Assembly: GCA_963855995.1 (NCBI GenBank)
Contig: OY979717.1
Span: 63,084,243 to 63,148,242 of the forward strand
Direction: 5' to 3'
Length of the DNA: 64,000 nucleotides
Origin: Muricea muricata
Lineage: Eukaryota > Cnidaria > Anthozoa > Malacalcyonacea > Plexauridae
Each line of letters opens with the position of its first letter. The first letter of the stretch is position 1. Shown here piece after piece: positions 13,620-25,261 of the stretch. Under the pieces are notes generated by a model. That model was given only the letters and a program-made list of their open reading frames with translations. It did not search any database and was not told the origin of the DNA. A program made the translations under genes and the position numbers.

Positions 13620-14330
13620 ATTCCAGGTAATTTTGCACGCAATTCAACTTTGTGGTTGTAATGTGTAAATTTTTGAATTAATAATAATAATACAATGTAT
13701 TTAAATTAAACTCAAAGCTTCACTCTCTCCGCTTCAAAGCCCCACATTTTTACATACATTATAAAAATTATTTAATGTCTCCTTTTCGCTACACCCTCCC
13801 CCTCCATTAAAGCCATAACTAGCCGCTTTAATACAGTCAGTTTTTTTTTGTTTAGTCTTCTTTATTCCAACTACGGTATTTTATCAATCGCCGCCGACTT
13901 TGCTCTTCTCGAAGATCTCTCGTGAGGGTTTGTATCATTCGAATTCTGAACCTTTTCTTTGGGAATAGGTTCGTCCGTAGATCCACTTATTTTTTTTTCC
14001 GGCCTTTCAACTATGGCGTCAGACAACCGCCAATAATCATGTTGTTATAAATTCAAAATGTTTCCGTTTTTAGGTAACTTTCAATTCATATTCAAGACAT
14101 ATCAAATTCAGCATAGCGTTTAAATTTGGCATTGCTTCAATTTCAACATGTTTCCGCATTCCGGTACTTTTATAAATTGAACCTATCAAATTCAGCATGT
14201 TAATCAAACGTTGAAGTTTCAAAACATGTTGAAAACGAACACTACATGAATTTATTGCAACCCGTAAAATATCCGCCAATATTAATCATCGAATTCTAGG
14301 GATTCCTACTCCCTTTCCCCCCAGCATGCA
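13620..14330. other. Intergenic stretch without recognised coding sequence
   Basis: AT-rich DNA with several short repeats of a TTCAAAATGTTTCCG / TTTCAACATGTTTCCG motif near 14053-14157. No family was recognised. Confidence 0.4.
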
Positions 14331-14459
14331 CATTGCACAAGGAGCACAACATGGCGACTGCGAATAAAAATATAAATGAAAATATAGTCGCCGTTGAAGA
14401 CTTCGTTGAACATATGGTGAACTCCGTTAACCATCCACGTTTCTTGAGGTGTTCTCGAC

Positions 14460-14940
14460 AGGTCTTCAAGTACCTAATTCTTTTGTCACTGCAGTTTTCT
14501 CGTCCAGTTCTTCAACATCCTCATCCAAGAAGTTGGCCAGCTGACCTTTGACCAGAAGATTTGCGGCAAAAACTGGTTTTTCAAACTCTTCTCCTTGATA
14601 GAACAGCCGACGGCTATTTATGAAGCACTCAATGTCCAACAAAACCTCCTCAAGCTCTTTGAATGTGAGCAATTCCTGACCAATTACTTTTGATAGACTA
14701 GACATCATGACTCCGGCTAACCGTTCGAAGAAGTCGCCCCACCAAGCGGCTCTTGATAAATTAAATTGCCAAGTAATTCTTTGCGTTAACAGATAGTTGA
14801 ACAAGTCCGTGCCATTTTTCAGAATTGTCTGGCGTTCCTCGTCAGGCAACGAACTCTTTCAATCCTCTTTTGAACTCGTCTGCATCCATGTTTTTACTTG
14901 GTTTTAGATGAACTGCTATCGTTGCCGCGCATGTATGTAG
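14460..14940 (-). pseudogene. BEL/Pao retrotransposon integrase C-terminal relic
   Basis: The minus strand carries HLKPSKNMDADEFKRGLKEF, then, after a frame break near 14850, the conserved block WQFNLSRAAWWGDFFERL followed by an FKELEEVLLDIECFINSR segment. The W-F-N-x-x-x-A-x-W-W-G-x-F-F-E-R order is diagnostic of the region after the BEL/Pao integrase core. The catalytic core and LTRs are not present. It is broken and non-functional. Confidence 0.8.
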
Positions 14941-14984
14941 GGCTATGTAAGCCTTGCATGCGTACACACGAGATTACGGGGGTA

Positions 14985-15065
14985 ACGTTACTGGGTAACG
15001 TTATTGGATAACGTTACTGGATAATGTTACTCTGGGTAACGTTACTGGGGTAGTGTTACTCAGTG
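14985..15065. repeat. Short GTAACGTTACTGG tandem repeat
   Basis: About five irregular copies of a 14-17 bp unit containing the palindrome GTAACGTTAC. Confidence 0.8.
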
Positions 15066-15194
15066 TTGGTAATGTGTTAAGTATGACTTCTTGATTAAGC
15101 GACGTTGTTGGAATTATTGATATGGATGAAAATATTGGATGAAAATAACGAAGAGCGTTCCTGTGAAGCTTCTGTCAAGCTCCTGTGAAGAGGT

Positions 15195-15265
15195 GAGGGA
15201 CTCCTTTACGGGACACTCTGACGGGACACTCTCACGGAACACTCTCACGGGACACTCTGACGGGA
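15195..15265. repeat. 16-bp tandem repeat (ACGGGACACTCTGACG)
   Basis: About four copies of CGGGACACTCTGA / CGGGACACTCTCA. Related GGGACAC words continue near 15350. Confidence 0.8.
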
Positions 15266-15689
15266 CGATTTTACGCATCCCTTGAGTCAATTTGCAAATT
15301 GTTTTGCAATGTTGGAAACTTTTCCCAATTAAGGGACCCAATGACTGTCTTCCGGGACACGCGGGACTTCTTGTGAGTGCCGATGTCCCGTTTTAAGCTG
15401 TCGTTTGCCTGAGTTTTCCGTCGCACGAGAAGGGGCTGGTCTTACAGGACGCACGGCTAGTATAGCTATATTTTGTTAGTCCTGTACAATTTTATGCGAT
15501 GAGCAAATGTGCACCTGTTCGTAACTGCCGATGTGACCCGATGGCCCTACAGTTATAACCGCTTCACATATTAAAATAATACCAAACTCCGATATTTACA
15601 TAAAAAATTACTAAGAACAATGTGAGAAATATTTATGTAGTTAACGATCTTTATCATCATCACTGTTCTCAGTAAAACTGTAGTCTTCT

Positions 15690-16123
15690 AAACGTCATTT
15701 ATAACAAATTTTCTCCTATTGACAGCTGCTTCCATAGCCTCTTCTAGATCAAAATCATCATCGTTCACGAGCGCATCCTTTGTTTGCATAATTTTCCTAT
15801 GAACTGGATCTTTTTTTAGTTGTTGTATCCGTTGGCGAAGCTGCAAATAGATACTTTCTAACTCCTTTTGGGATTCAGGCAGAATATTAGAGTAAGCTTT
15901 TTCTCCAGCGGTTTACTCATCCAAACCACTGAATCAAATTTATCTTCATTTCCTGAAAAGCCGTCTTATTCTCTTGCATTGTTTCATCCACCATAGGCAT
16001 CCAAGGGTCTGCTTCTTCCTCCTCAGTTTCCGAGTCTCCTGTCATCGGACTTTCAGACCAGTATGTTGTAACGGTCGAAGCTTCATCTTCGAAGCCCGCT
16101 GTCAGACTTTCTGTTTCTGACAT
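15690..16123 (-). pseudogene. Transposon-associated acidic ORF relic
   Basis: From ATG at 16123 a frame starts MSETESLTAGFEDEAS and continues through an acidic TEEEEADPWMPMVDE block to a stop at 15917. After a frame break the reading resumes with NILPESQKELESIYLQL, then KKDPVHRKIMQTKDAL, and ends near 15690 with RRKFVIND. The DPWxPxVDE ... KKDPxxxKIM ... KRKF arrangement resembles an uncharacterised protein type I associate with repetitive elements in cnidarian genomes; that association is from memory and function is unknown. It lies between BEL/Pao and Ty3-like relics. Confidence 0.5.
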
Positions 16124-16574
16124 TTCTCTCTCTCTCTTCGCCCTTTAGCGGACAGTACTAGTTTTCGTGTCAACGTAGGTTGAAACCACGATTAAATGCT
16201 TTTTCGCAAAATTTGGAACTCCACTACCATTGTTTGTGTTAAAACGTCTTGTCATTGCAGCACTGTATTTTATGAGCATGTGAGCAAGTGCTTTCAGGCG
16301 TTACAAGCAAATGAGCATGTGCTAATGAGCAGTTATGTTGAGGTGCTTAAATGCTGATAAGGCCCTAACTTTAAGGCGTTGACAGCTATAGCCCATGTGT
16401 AGATACCGACTATTTGTATGAGCACCTGTGCAGTGATGTGCAGTCGATGTGAAATGGATGTGGGTGGGTGAATTATATCCTTTATTTACTACAACTATTC
16501 ATTGTCAGATAATCAATACACATATACGAAAACTGCCGTCGCGCTTCCGAACCAATACAGCTGGGCTGCTCCAA

Positions 16575-17700
16575 GGGCTATTTGATGGTGAGATTCCTCC
16601 TTGGTCGTCGATGAGGTGGTCGTTGATGAAGTGGCAGTCCCCGTGAATGTTGCTTGACCGGCTTGTGATCCCCTGTATCAATTTCGTGTTCCATTATGTG
16701 ACTTAACCCAAGATCAGACTCACTCGTGGCAAACACATCTTCATAGTCCCGAACTGTTGCCAAGATCTCTCGTGAGTTCACTTTTTTCAACGTTTAATTT
16801 CTTGAGTCATTCACTTGATCCTACGGAGGCCCTTTTGGTAAAAAGGTCTCCAATTTCTGGTTGTGGACCTTCATCATCTAATTCCTCAAAATTTAGAGAA
16901 TGTACCATGGCTTGTGTGCGGTAAGGGGATAAAACTGACCAACTACTTCGCTCTCTTGCAAGTTAATTTTTGGGTCAGTTACGTTTGCTAAACGGAACAA
17001 TACTGTTAGTCATCCTTAGGGACAACCGGTATACGAGCAATACATATTGACTTTTCATTTCTTATTGCTTCTTCAATAATACCGAAGAATTCATAGCTGT
17101 GTTCATTAACCGAATACTAATTTTCCTTAAGTCGTCACTTCGGCGCCCGGGTGAACAGTTGTTGTAGACTAAATGGTGACCCTACAGACAGTTGGGGTCT
17201 GCTTCTCATAATGAATTGGAAATCCACGTCCCTGAATTGCAAATCTTCCCGTATCATATTTGATACTACAACAGTATTTACGAAAGAAATCTGTCCCGAT
17301 AAGACAATTGTGGCTGATATTGTGGGCTACTATCATCGGGAAATTGACGTCGCTATCCCCAATCTTGATGCACGCATGTCTCTCTCTCCAAGAATCGTGA
17401 TTGCTGAACCATTAGCAGTCGTAAGACTACCACATACAGGCCGAAGGTCTACCTCAATTGTGCCACTTTTCCTCCACATTTTCTCAGTAATAATACTAGC
17501 AGTAGATCCAGTGTCTAACATTATTGACATCTGCTTCTGGTTTATAATTCCAGTGATGTAAGAGCTGAGCGTGGAGCTGAGTTTACTGTTTGTTCGAGGA
17601 GTGGTTGCTCCCCGTCAGCCCTCGAGGCCTGTTTTCCGGATTCTTGTGAGGACAGTTCCTGGCGAAATGTCCCACTTCACCGCAAAGTTAACAAACCTAA
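16575..17700 (-). pseudogene. Ty3/gypsy-like gag-pro-RT relic
   Basis: Read on the minus strand in order: a CCHC zinc-knuckle remnant (CGEVGHFARNCP near 17690-17650, its first half broken by a stop), a retropepsin with the active-site motif MLDTGSTASII near 17530-17495, several hundred bp of broken linker, then the RT approach segment at 16790-16600 with VRDYEDVF and HEIDTGDHKPVKQ, the usual start of Ty3 RT. Stops and shifts interrupt it throughout. The RT palm is missing. Confidence 0.8.
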
Positions 17701-18019
17701 GATCCCAATCCATTTTGATTTCTTGGTTGACTTTTTAACTCCTGGATTCTTTCATTTATTTGCACGATCAGCTCTTTCATCTCTTTTAGCTCGCTTGATA
17801 GTTTATCCTCGCTAAACGCATGGCACTGTACTTTCATTTTTGGTGTTGCTGATGGGGATAAAACTGACCAATTACTTCGCTCTCTATATATACATCTTTG
17901 AGAGACTTAACGGGCACTCTCGATTTGTCGAACCACACGAACGCTTTCCGAGAGTGTTTTAAGGTTGGCTGATAAACAATTTCTCCCGAGTCTCATCACT
18001 CACCGTTATTCCTTTGAGG

Positions 18020-18345
18020 AACCGATCACGGGCAAGTTCCACTTTGGGATGGCAACGAAAAGACCTTGCTCGTGCTCAGCGAGATGACCTAGACATTGGC
18101 GCGTTGTTACAGCGACTGACACAAGGAGAGAGGAAACTCTCAACTACAGACGCACAGGGATTAAGCATACTTACAAGAGTGATTTGGGTCCAGTTCGAGC
18201 TACTTCATGTGCTTTTATATTGGCAACTGCCTACCATCGACAAGGCAACTGCCAGGTAGACAATTTTCATCGTAAGTTAAAGACATCATTGAAGACACAG
18301 CTAGAGAATTGGCTCACGATTGATGGGATGAACATCTTGACTTTT
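18020..18345 (+). pseudogene. Ty3/gypsy-like integrase relic
   Basis: On the plus strand: RDDLDIGALLQRLTQGER (the linker before integrase), then TAYHRQGNCQVDNFHRKL, the end of the integrase core with the position of the third catalytic residue replaced or shifted (normally GxxE/VERF). The orientation is opposite to the gag-pro-RT relic next to it, so this is a separate or inverted fragment. Confidence 0.7.
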
Positions 18346-18484
18346 GCTCAATGGCTTATAAAAGTAGAATTAATAGCTTAACTGTCACCAAGAGCGCCGT
18401 CACGAGTATGAAGAAGCCAATTTGCACGACACAGTATTTATTGATGAGTGTGAGTACAACATATGGACAGCGAGAATTCACGGG

Positions 18485-19021
18485 ATAGGCACTTATAGTA
18501 CGATTGCACAATATGCAAGAGCATATACACGACGCTGAAGAGCATATACACGACGCTGAAGAGCATATACATAACGCTCGAAAATAACAACATGGCGCAT
18601 ATAGAGAGAGGCTCAGCCTTACTCGCCCTTCGGGCTCGCACTTTAGCTAAATTTGGTGAAGTAGATACAGTCCCAGTGAGGGAGAATAACCCTTTTAAAA
18701 TTGAGAAAAAATATAAGAATATAAGAAAAAAAGTATTCGTGTGTTAAGAAGAAAAAAAAGCATAAAAGAAAAGCACGTAACCGGGCTCGAACCCGAAACA
18801 AACAGGGCTAAAGCGCACGACCTAGACCACTGAGCTAATGCAGCGAATCGAAAGTTTACCGTTAAAAACTAAATTTATACTGCTTATGTAACCTATTATA
18901 TTCGAAACGTCGTGTATATGCTGTTCAGCGTCGTGTATATGCTGTTCAGCGTCGTGTATATGCTCTTGCATATTAAGTATATATTAGTCCATATATGGAA
19001 TACGTACGGTAACTACATATG
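18485..19021. mobile_element. 537-bp inserted element with 9-bp target duplication
   Basis: It interrupts the DDE relic and is flanked by an exact ATTCACGGG at 18476-18484 and 19022-19030. Inside, a triple tandem unit (GAGCATATACACGACGCTGAA, 18519-18575) is repeated in inverted orientation at 18906-18970. A tRNA-like segment lies between these arms. The extreme ends do not form an obvious inverted repeat. Nine bp would fit MULE-type targets; that is inference. Confidence 0.8.
18775..18845 (-). other. tRNA-like sequence (pol III A and B boxes), probably SINE-derived
   Basis: On the minus strand, TAGCTCAGTGGT matches a tRNA A box and GGTTCGAGCCC matches a B box, 40 nt apart, with a good T stem (CGGG/CCCG). 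The acceptor ends do not pair well and the anticodon stem is poor, so I do not call a functional tRNA. Confidence 0.5.
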
Positions 19022-19919
19022 ATTCACGGGCGCTCGTGTCGCGAAGATAGAGCCTGCCGTCAGGTATGTGATGACCTCGAACTGTTGCAGCTCGCAGTCT
19101 CGCACAGATCATATGCTTGGCTATTTCACCAGTTAAAGGTGTGATACATCACGTTATTCAAATGGGTGGAATAACACGTGAATTTTTTACAGAATTCTTC
19201 AACAATACAGCCCGACAAAGGAATGATGATGAAACGCATTAACTTATTTATGATGGTGCACCAGCTGACCCAACTTGTGATATCCATGTAAAGATGTTCC
19301 ATCCTTACAGTCCGTTCCTGAATCCTGTAGAACAAGCCATCAGCTGTGTTAAAGCCAACATCAAGGCAGACATTTCCCTCCTCACATTCAACTTCGTATG
19401 CATGACAGGCAAGCGGCAAGAAATGCACAAATACCATTGGTTGAATTTCGAAAACAAATATTGACCGCAGCTGCTGAAAGAAATATGCACTGCATAACGG
19501 CACAGAAGTGTACTACATGGGGCAGGATGTCTTGCCCGAAAACACAACCAGGGCTAAAAACTGTTGCATCTAATTGCATGCATGTTGCTGTTGTGTGAAC
19601 AAAAGATCTATACTTTGTACGCCTGTATTAATGAATATTTGTAGTTGATAAATGTCTTTAATTTGTTTTTTGCTATTGTTGTTGTGAAAATGTAATGATT
19701 AATATGTTCATGCAATTGTTCTTTGTTTCGTCTCATTGATTTTTACTTTACGGAATATATAATAAAGTGTTGCTACAGAACCTACTTACTATCACCAATG
19801 ATGTTCAAATAGCGCTATTGTCCTTCGTTCGATATTATTGACCTACCAATCGTTCTAATGTGATTCTCCTTTGTTCAATGACATGCAAATGCTGTAGTTC
19901 TGTAGGGAAGATTGTGTCA

Positions 19920-21176
19920 GGATTAGATTGCATATTACAGCAGAATTACTGTTCCTTGCCAGTCCCTCCGAGGTTGATACATCGTCAACATATTTTCAAA
20001 TATCTATTTCACTGGATCTGTCATTGAGATTATTAATCATTACCAAAAACAAAATTGGCCCAAGCTTTGCCCCTTTTGGGACGCCAGCTTTCATTGGTAA
20101 CCAATCCGAGATTAGATCTCCTAAATAAATTTAACTCTGTATCGATGGTTAGAAAGAAAGTTAATCATCCACGGTACCAAGGATGGTCGAACACCTAAAT
20201 TAGGGGAGGAGACTACAGGAGACTACAAATTTAGGTCTTCTAGCCAATTTACATATTAGAGTACAAGATGTCAGTGACATATGTCTTCTCTCTTCTTTCC
20301 AAGTAGGCTGTTGTTTCTTAGCGACGGGGATAATATCTAAGGGGCAGATCCGGATGGGAGTGATGCTTTAAAAATAGTCGTTACAGGCTCAGCAAGTTCG
20401 TAAGCGAAATACCTTAAAATTCAACAAGAAATGTTGTCCGGGCCGCTGGATTTGAAAGGTTTGATTGTTGGTAACTTCTTACATACTTTATACGGTTCAA
20501 GCCTCGGGGTAGGTTCGGCGGCAGAGAGGAAGCTTTTCAGGAAGGTGAGAAGTTTTGTTACGTCGAGTATTGGAATATCATTATTTATAGATTGGAATAT
20601 CATTATGGAATATTGGATATCATGCGTAAAACTCGTTTAGGCGTTTAAGCTGTTGGGCACTTCGGGCTGATCTAAAATTATCCCAGCACACTCGACATTG
20701 AAACAATTGTTTTTCTACGGTTCGTTTGCTATGGTGTTCTCCTTCATGGGTCCTTCTTCAAATGTTTAACTTGTGTTTTATAATAAGTTGTTTTTCTACA
20801 TTTGATTTCTTGTTAGACATTATATTTGAAGGATCTACACGCGGGTATGTTTTGACCATGGAAAGCTTTTTGGCGGTCAGCGATAAGTTGTTTCATGGTG
20901 CAATGCAAGGTTTATCATTTCGATGACAGGTTACTTCTTTTGTGGAAAAATTCTGTCAATAGTTTCGGTCAGGCGGTTCGTAAAAGAGAGGGCCAGACTG
21001 TCAGTAGTAGGGTTGGGTTCTAGTTCCTTCCACCAGTCATAAGTAGAGGCCCATCTACTAAAGGCATCCATACCTGATCTTGGATAAAGATGCAAATTTA
21101 AAAGTTGCAAATTGTACAAAGAGATGATTGTTAAGAATTGACTACCAAAGTGGACTATGTGACATGAAGTCAACAT
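19920..21176 (-). pseudogene. LINE ORF2 relic (linker and RT)
   Basis: Minus strand, in order: the pre-RT region at 21176-20931 (SRWASTYDWWKELEPN, LTETIDRIFPQKK), a degraded stretch, then PFKSSGPDNIS at about 20440, the usual start of RT domain 1, and lower down PSLVPWMINFLSNHRYRV with a damaged GAKLGPILF block near 20040-20070. This is the order of a non-LTR retrotransposon. Several shifts and stops are present. Confidence 0.7.
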
Positions 21177-21237
21177 TAGATGAAGTAAATGGAATGATTT
21201 TTAATACTATCAGTACCTATGCAAAATATTTACATAA

Positions 21238-21438
21238 GGCCCTGTCACACGGTGTAATTTTTCTTGCAACTTGCAATGCAATTCTACTCTTGGGAGATGT
21301 AAAATTGGCAAATACTTGTTTCTATCACAGTAAGCTAATATATATTTCTAACATACCAAACAGTTGTCACAAATTTACATCTCTTAAGAGTAGAATCGCA
21401 TTGCAAGTTGCAAGAAAATTGCACTGTGTGACAGGGCC
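21238..21438. mobile_element. 201-bp palindromic MITE
   Basis: GGCCCTGTCACAC at the left pairs with GTGTGACAGGGCC at the right. The arms continue through TTCTTGCAACTTGCAATG and TCTACTCTT for about 80 bp. A diverged sister copy is at 37493-37702. Confidence 0.85.
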
Positions 21439-22546
21439 TTTAGCACATGCCTTTGGCATGATCCCAGGCATATACAGTTATTTTAATTACAGTTGTCTCT
21501 TCAAAAGTGTAAACTATAAGCATGCAAAGGATGATAGATTTTTATTCATTTAGGCCCTGATACTCAGAAAACTACATTTGATGCAGGTAAATTTGCCATC
21601 ATAAGTTTCCTATGTGCCCTCTATGCTGTTTTAAAGAAATAATCCAATCTTTAGAGGTCAATAACCAGTCATCACTTGCACACTCATAGTTTACAGTTTA
21701 TGCTTTTAGAATAACTTTTAGCCTTAATTGCTCACTGTTCACAGTTTGAGCACTTTGGTGACTTCACAATGCAATCCTTCAAAACAATGTATTTAAAGCA
21801 TACATCTGTGCCCTAGTTGTTCAGGAGTTGTCATGAAGCCGTTATGGTAATAACCAGGAGGGCAAACGGCATGAAATTAACATTAATTGTGAGACAAACT
21901 TTCCAGCCATTCCTTGTCACTTTAAACTTCAGCCAGCCTCTGGGACCAGTTACTGTACATACAACTTACTGTAACTCACCAAGATCCACCTTGGACCATC
22001 TTTACATCAACTGTACATGTATTTATCTGTCATAGACCTTTGTTTTATTGAAAACTTCGGTACTTCGGAAAATGTTTTACATTTCTTAAATAACATACAT
22101 CTCTTGACCATTGAAAATGCAAAATGAACTCATATTATCACATGTAAAAATGGTTTCTTCAAGGCTGCACGCCAAGGATAATTTGGCATCAAGTTCATTT
22201 GAAATCCACTGTTTTTATGGCTGGTCAACAAAAATATAAGTATCCGCCCTCCCCAATTATCGAGCTAGCTGCGGAGCTGAATAGCAGATAAACACTATAC
22301 ATAAATATTGCAATTTAATGTAGTAAAGAATAGATCTAAAGAAAATAGATGTCTATGACGAGTATGATGTAAACAATAGAAAATTGGATTGTTCCACAAT
22401 GCCCAAATTGTTTTAATAATTACTTTAGTATATGACGGTAAATAAAGCTGTATCATCTTTCATAGGTAATACAGCGACGTTGAACATGAATTCAAAATTT
22501 CAAGAACAAACACATTTTCTAATTTCTAGTTTCTACACTTTAATAC

Positions 22547-22612
22547 CTGTCGAGCTGCACTCAGGAGATGGTGTAGATCCTTAGGAGAACGACCACCATT
22601 ATACGAAGCCAT
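22547..22612 (-). CDS. Possible isolated first coding exon
   Basis: On the minus strand ATG at 22612 opens 22 codons (MASYNGGRSPKDLHHLLS and four more) that stop at a good donor, CGACAG/GTATTA, in phase 0. The upstream DNA, 22613-22790, is richer in CG (CGCGCGCC), as in a promoter. I could not find the next exon between 19.9 and 22.5 kb or name the gene. It could be chance. Confidence 0.3.
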
Positions 22613-22800
22613 TTTAACCTCATCTAACTATCCACAATAATGCAAAACAAAACTTTTATACACAAAAATCCAAAAATCCGGCTAAAAGCGAAATGCCAAA
22701 TTTGAACCAATGTCAGTGACATCGCCATATTGTTTGTTTCTATAGGCAACAGGCTTCGCGCCACCGCGCGCCTCATAACACGTGACATTGGTGATTGGAC

Positions 22801-23628
22801 CATAGAGATTATAAAAGAATAGAGGCGGCATCCTGATTAAAATTCAGTCAAGCTCGCGGGACAAATTGAAGCTCGCTAATGGGGGGCAAATTTAAGACCC
22901 GGATGTAACATCTTACACCTATTGGCTGTTGATCGACTGTTCGCAACAACAGATTGAGAAAGCTTAGAAAAAACTTTTTACGATTTTTTCGCACTAAGAG
23001 TTTTTTAATAAAAACTAAGGCGAAAATGTTAAAGATTAGTGCGGGATTGCCTTGAAAGGTTTGAATTTTGTGTTTTGAATACTGGATAAAATTGGGTATG
23101 TTTAATATTGAGTATTTGTTAGCGAAAATGCAATTTTTGTATTCGAAAAATCAAATGAACACACTTGAAAAGTCTTTAAAGTTTAAATAGATCGCAGTAT
23201 TGTGGCTGTACACCTTGTTGCACCTCTAAAACAATTTTGATAACTGCCTGAAGGCAAAAAAGTTCAATTTGTGTCCAGATGTGAGATATTTTGGCAGATA
23301 TTTTGCAAACCCTCGCAGTGAAAAGCCGGTCAAAAACTGGTTGCTATGCGTTGCTAGGGAGAACCTAAGGTTGAAAAACTCTGATATTTACACAAAAATC
23401 TGGCTGTCTGCACCTAAAATTACAAAAACTAGAAAGCTAAAAACATGTTTTCCTAGTATAGTCAGTATCTGTGTGCATCATGGTCATAAAAACAAGCAAA
23501 AATTGACAAAAACAGTATGTTTTTCATCGCTATACATCCGGGACCTAAATTTGCCCCCCATTAGATTTGTTCAATTTGTCCCGCAGTTCGTCCCGCGATG
23601 CCGACTCTATTCTTTTATAATCTCTATG
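22801..23628. mobile_element. 828-bp hAT-type non-autonomous element
   Basis: The left end CATAGAGATTATAAAAG pairs with CTTTTATAATCTCTATG at the right. The match goes on for over 100 bp, including CGCGGGACAAATTG and GGGGGGCAAATTTA. Exact 8-bp duplications GATTGGAC lie at 22793-22800 and 23629-23636. The 178-codon plus frame at 23269-23805 runs through its right end and is not a gene. Confidence 0.9.
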
Positions 23629-23639
23629 GATTGGACAAC

Positions 23640-24640
23640 TTGCATAATAAAGTCTAACTGGGCAGGAAGAACGAAACCTTTTACTACAGTTAGAACGAGC
23701 ATCATAAGATTAGTAGAATTGCAAAGTTTGGTATGGAAATGTTGTAAAATACGGAAAATAGTTTTAGTCCAGGTCCTGTATAGGGTTTTGTATGCGTTTC
23801 ATTAACCATGCCATAGATAATATCCGCTGTTCTAGGGTAAAATGACCGGCGGTCCACATTGCATATGTGCCAAAACCCGAATCCAGGACAAAAGTCCTCA
23901 AAATGACCCCGCCCTGAAACGGCAGTGTCGACATAGCTCTAACTTCAGACCAATGCAAGCAACAGCCTTTCTGAAGTGATTGTTATTAGAAGCAAAACAT
24001 TGCCCAACTAAAACATTTTCCAAGAAAATCACCACTCAACATGCCAGGTCAGGAGCTAATTATGCATAAAATCACTAAAATCGCTAGCAGAAATTAAATT
24101 TTCTTTTCATATTTCCTACAAAAAATTATTCTAACATGAAAAACCACGTTCAATTGAATCCAATTATTGCAGATTTCAAAAGGATTGACATTATTTTGTT
24201 GATATATATAAGCCATTGTATTTCACTTACCCCCCGCAAAAACACAATTTCAGCCATATTTTCCGTCTTGTTTGCTTTTTTATCGCTGAGTAGCCGGAGA
24301 ATCATACAAGTCTTATACCTTTCCATAATCACACATGACTAAAGAACAATTCAGCTCAGTTTCGACTTGTTCGGAGACTGTGCCATCCACTTTACCTCCG
24401 TTTTTGTATCCTTGACAGTTAGCCAAAATTGCGCCATTACGAAGTCTTGCCGCTTTTGTGTCCGAATTTCGTCTTATTTAATTTTCATGTGTATTAGTGC
24501 GTTTTATTTTGTTTTTAAGCTTTAACTACAAGAAGCCCACGTGCGCGAAATTCATGAGCCGTCACGGTTGGTCGGGTATTTCGCGAAGATCAGAAATTTC
24601 GCTTGACACCGCACAGGCATCCCAGCAAGTAGTGCGAGTG
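23640..24640. other. Intergenic stretch without recognised gene
   Basis: Only short mirrored frames are seen; no domain, splice series or repeat could be recognised. Confidence 0.4.
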
Positions 24641-24650
24641 ACGCACGTTA

Positions 24651-25261
24651 TGCCTCAGTCATTTGTAACCACGCCCCCCCCCCCACCCCCGGGACATAGC
24701 GGGGATGTTCAAAAATATAACGGGGATTTAACGCCATTTAACAGCGCAATATGCCCCGTAGTGCCGTGGAATTAACTACGAAATTTAACACCGGGGAATC
24801 AAACCGGGATTTTACAGCCGGTCTTAAAATGGCGTCCCACAAAACAACTTGTAGAAAGTATGATTTTTTAAATGTTTATGTATCCTTAACAATTCATAAA
24901 CGTACTGTAGGTATACATTATATCAGGTTTTACCTTATTTATTTCAGCTATTTGAAATTTGATATGCATGATGGAACGCAATTTTAATAAACACGAGCTT
25001 TATATATTTGTTATATTAACTGTTACTATTTTCTTGTTATATTGGCGTAATATTTTTAACACTTCATAAGCTTTTAAATTAATTTGTGATCTGGTTGATT
25101 TGGATGTTTTGAGGCCCTGCCATACTGTTTGCCATACTGGGGGTTTAACAAGTAACTTTGCACCAGGGGTGGGGAAATTAACAGTTTTTAACACTTGGTT
25201 AGTATTAAGTTCCCCGCTATGTCCCGGGGGGGGGGGGGCGTGGTTACAAATGACTGAGGCA
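24651..25261. mobile_element. 611-bp inverted-repeat element ending 62 bp before the acyltransferase start
   Basis: TGCCTCAGTCATTTGTAACC pairs with GGTTACAAATGACTGAGGCA, and the arms continue through a C-run/G-run and CGGGACATAGCGGGGA. The right arm end is followed by a second partial copy, CTGAGGCATTACGTC at 25271-25285, which matches the complement of the left outer flank. No clear target duplication was found. Frames inside are by-products. Confidence 0.85.

Larger units (their letters stand above)
18390..19600 (+). pseudogene. Tc1/mariner-like DDE transposase relic, split by an insertion
   Basis: The 5' part (to 18484) reads HDTVFIDECEYNIWTARIHG, with the first Asp in VFIDE. The 3' part (from 19022) reads through CREDRACRQVC, then GGITREFFTEFF, YDGAPADPTC (second Asp), and HPYSPFLNPVEQAI (PYSPxLNPxE). 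It ends after VEFRKQILTAAAERN. Stops and frame changes are scattered through it. The two halves were contiguous before the 537-bp insertion at 18485-19021. Confidence 0.75.

Noticed and set aside
13004..13647. Three overlapping minus-strand ORFs of 139-187 codons
   Set aside because: They are frames of the 16-bp minisatellite and carry no sequence outside it that looks coding.
14333..14551. 72-codon plus ORF starting MHKEHNMATANK
   Set aside because: Its second half overlaps the BEL/Pao integrase relic on the other strand; no family resemblance.
18775..18845. Functional tRNA gene
   Set aside because: The A and B boxes and T stem are good, but acceptor and anticodon stems do not pair and the segment sits inside a mobile insert.
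21128..21553. 141-codon plus ORF
   Set aside because: It is made of the 201-bp palindromic MITE and flanks.
23269..23805. 178-codon plus ORF
   Set aside because: It crosses the right inverted end of the hAT-type element into unrelated flank and shows no domain.
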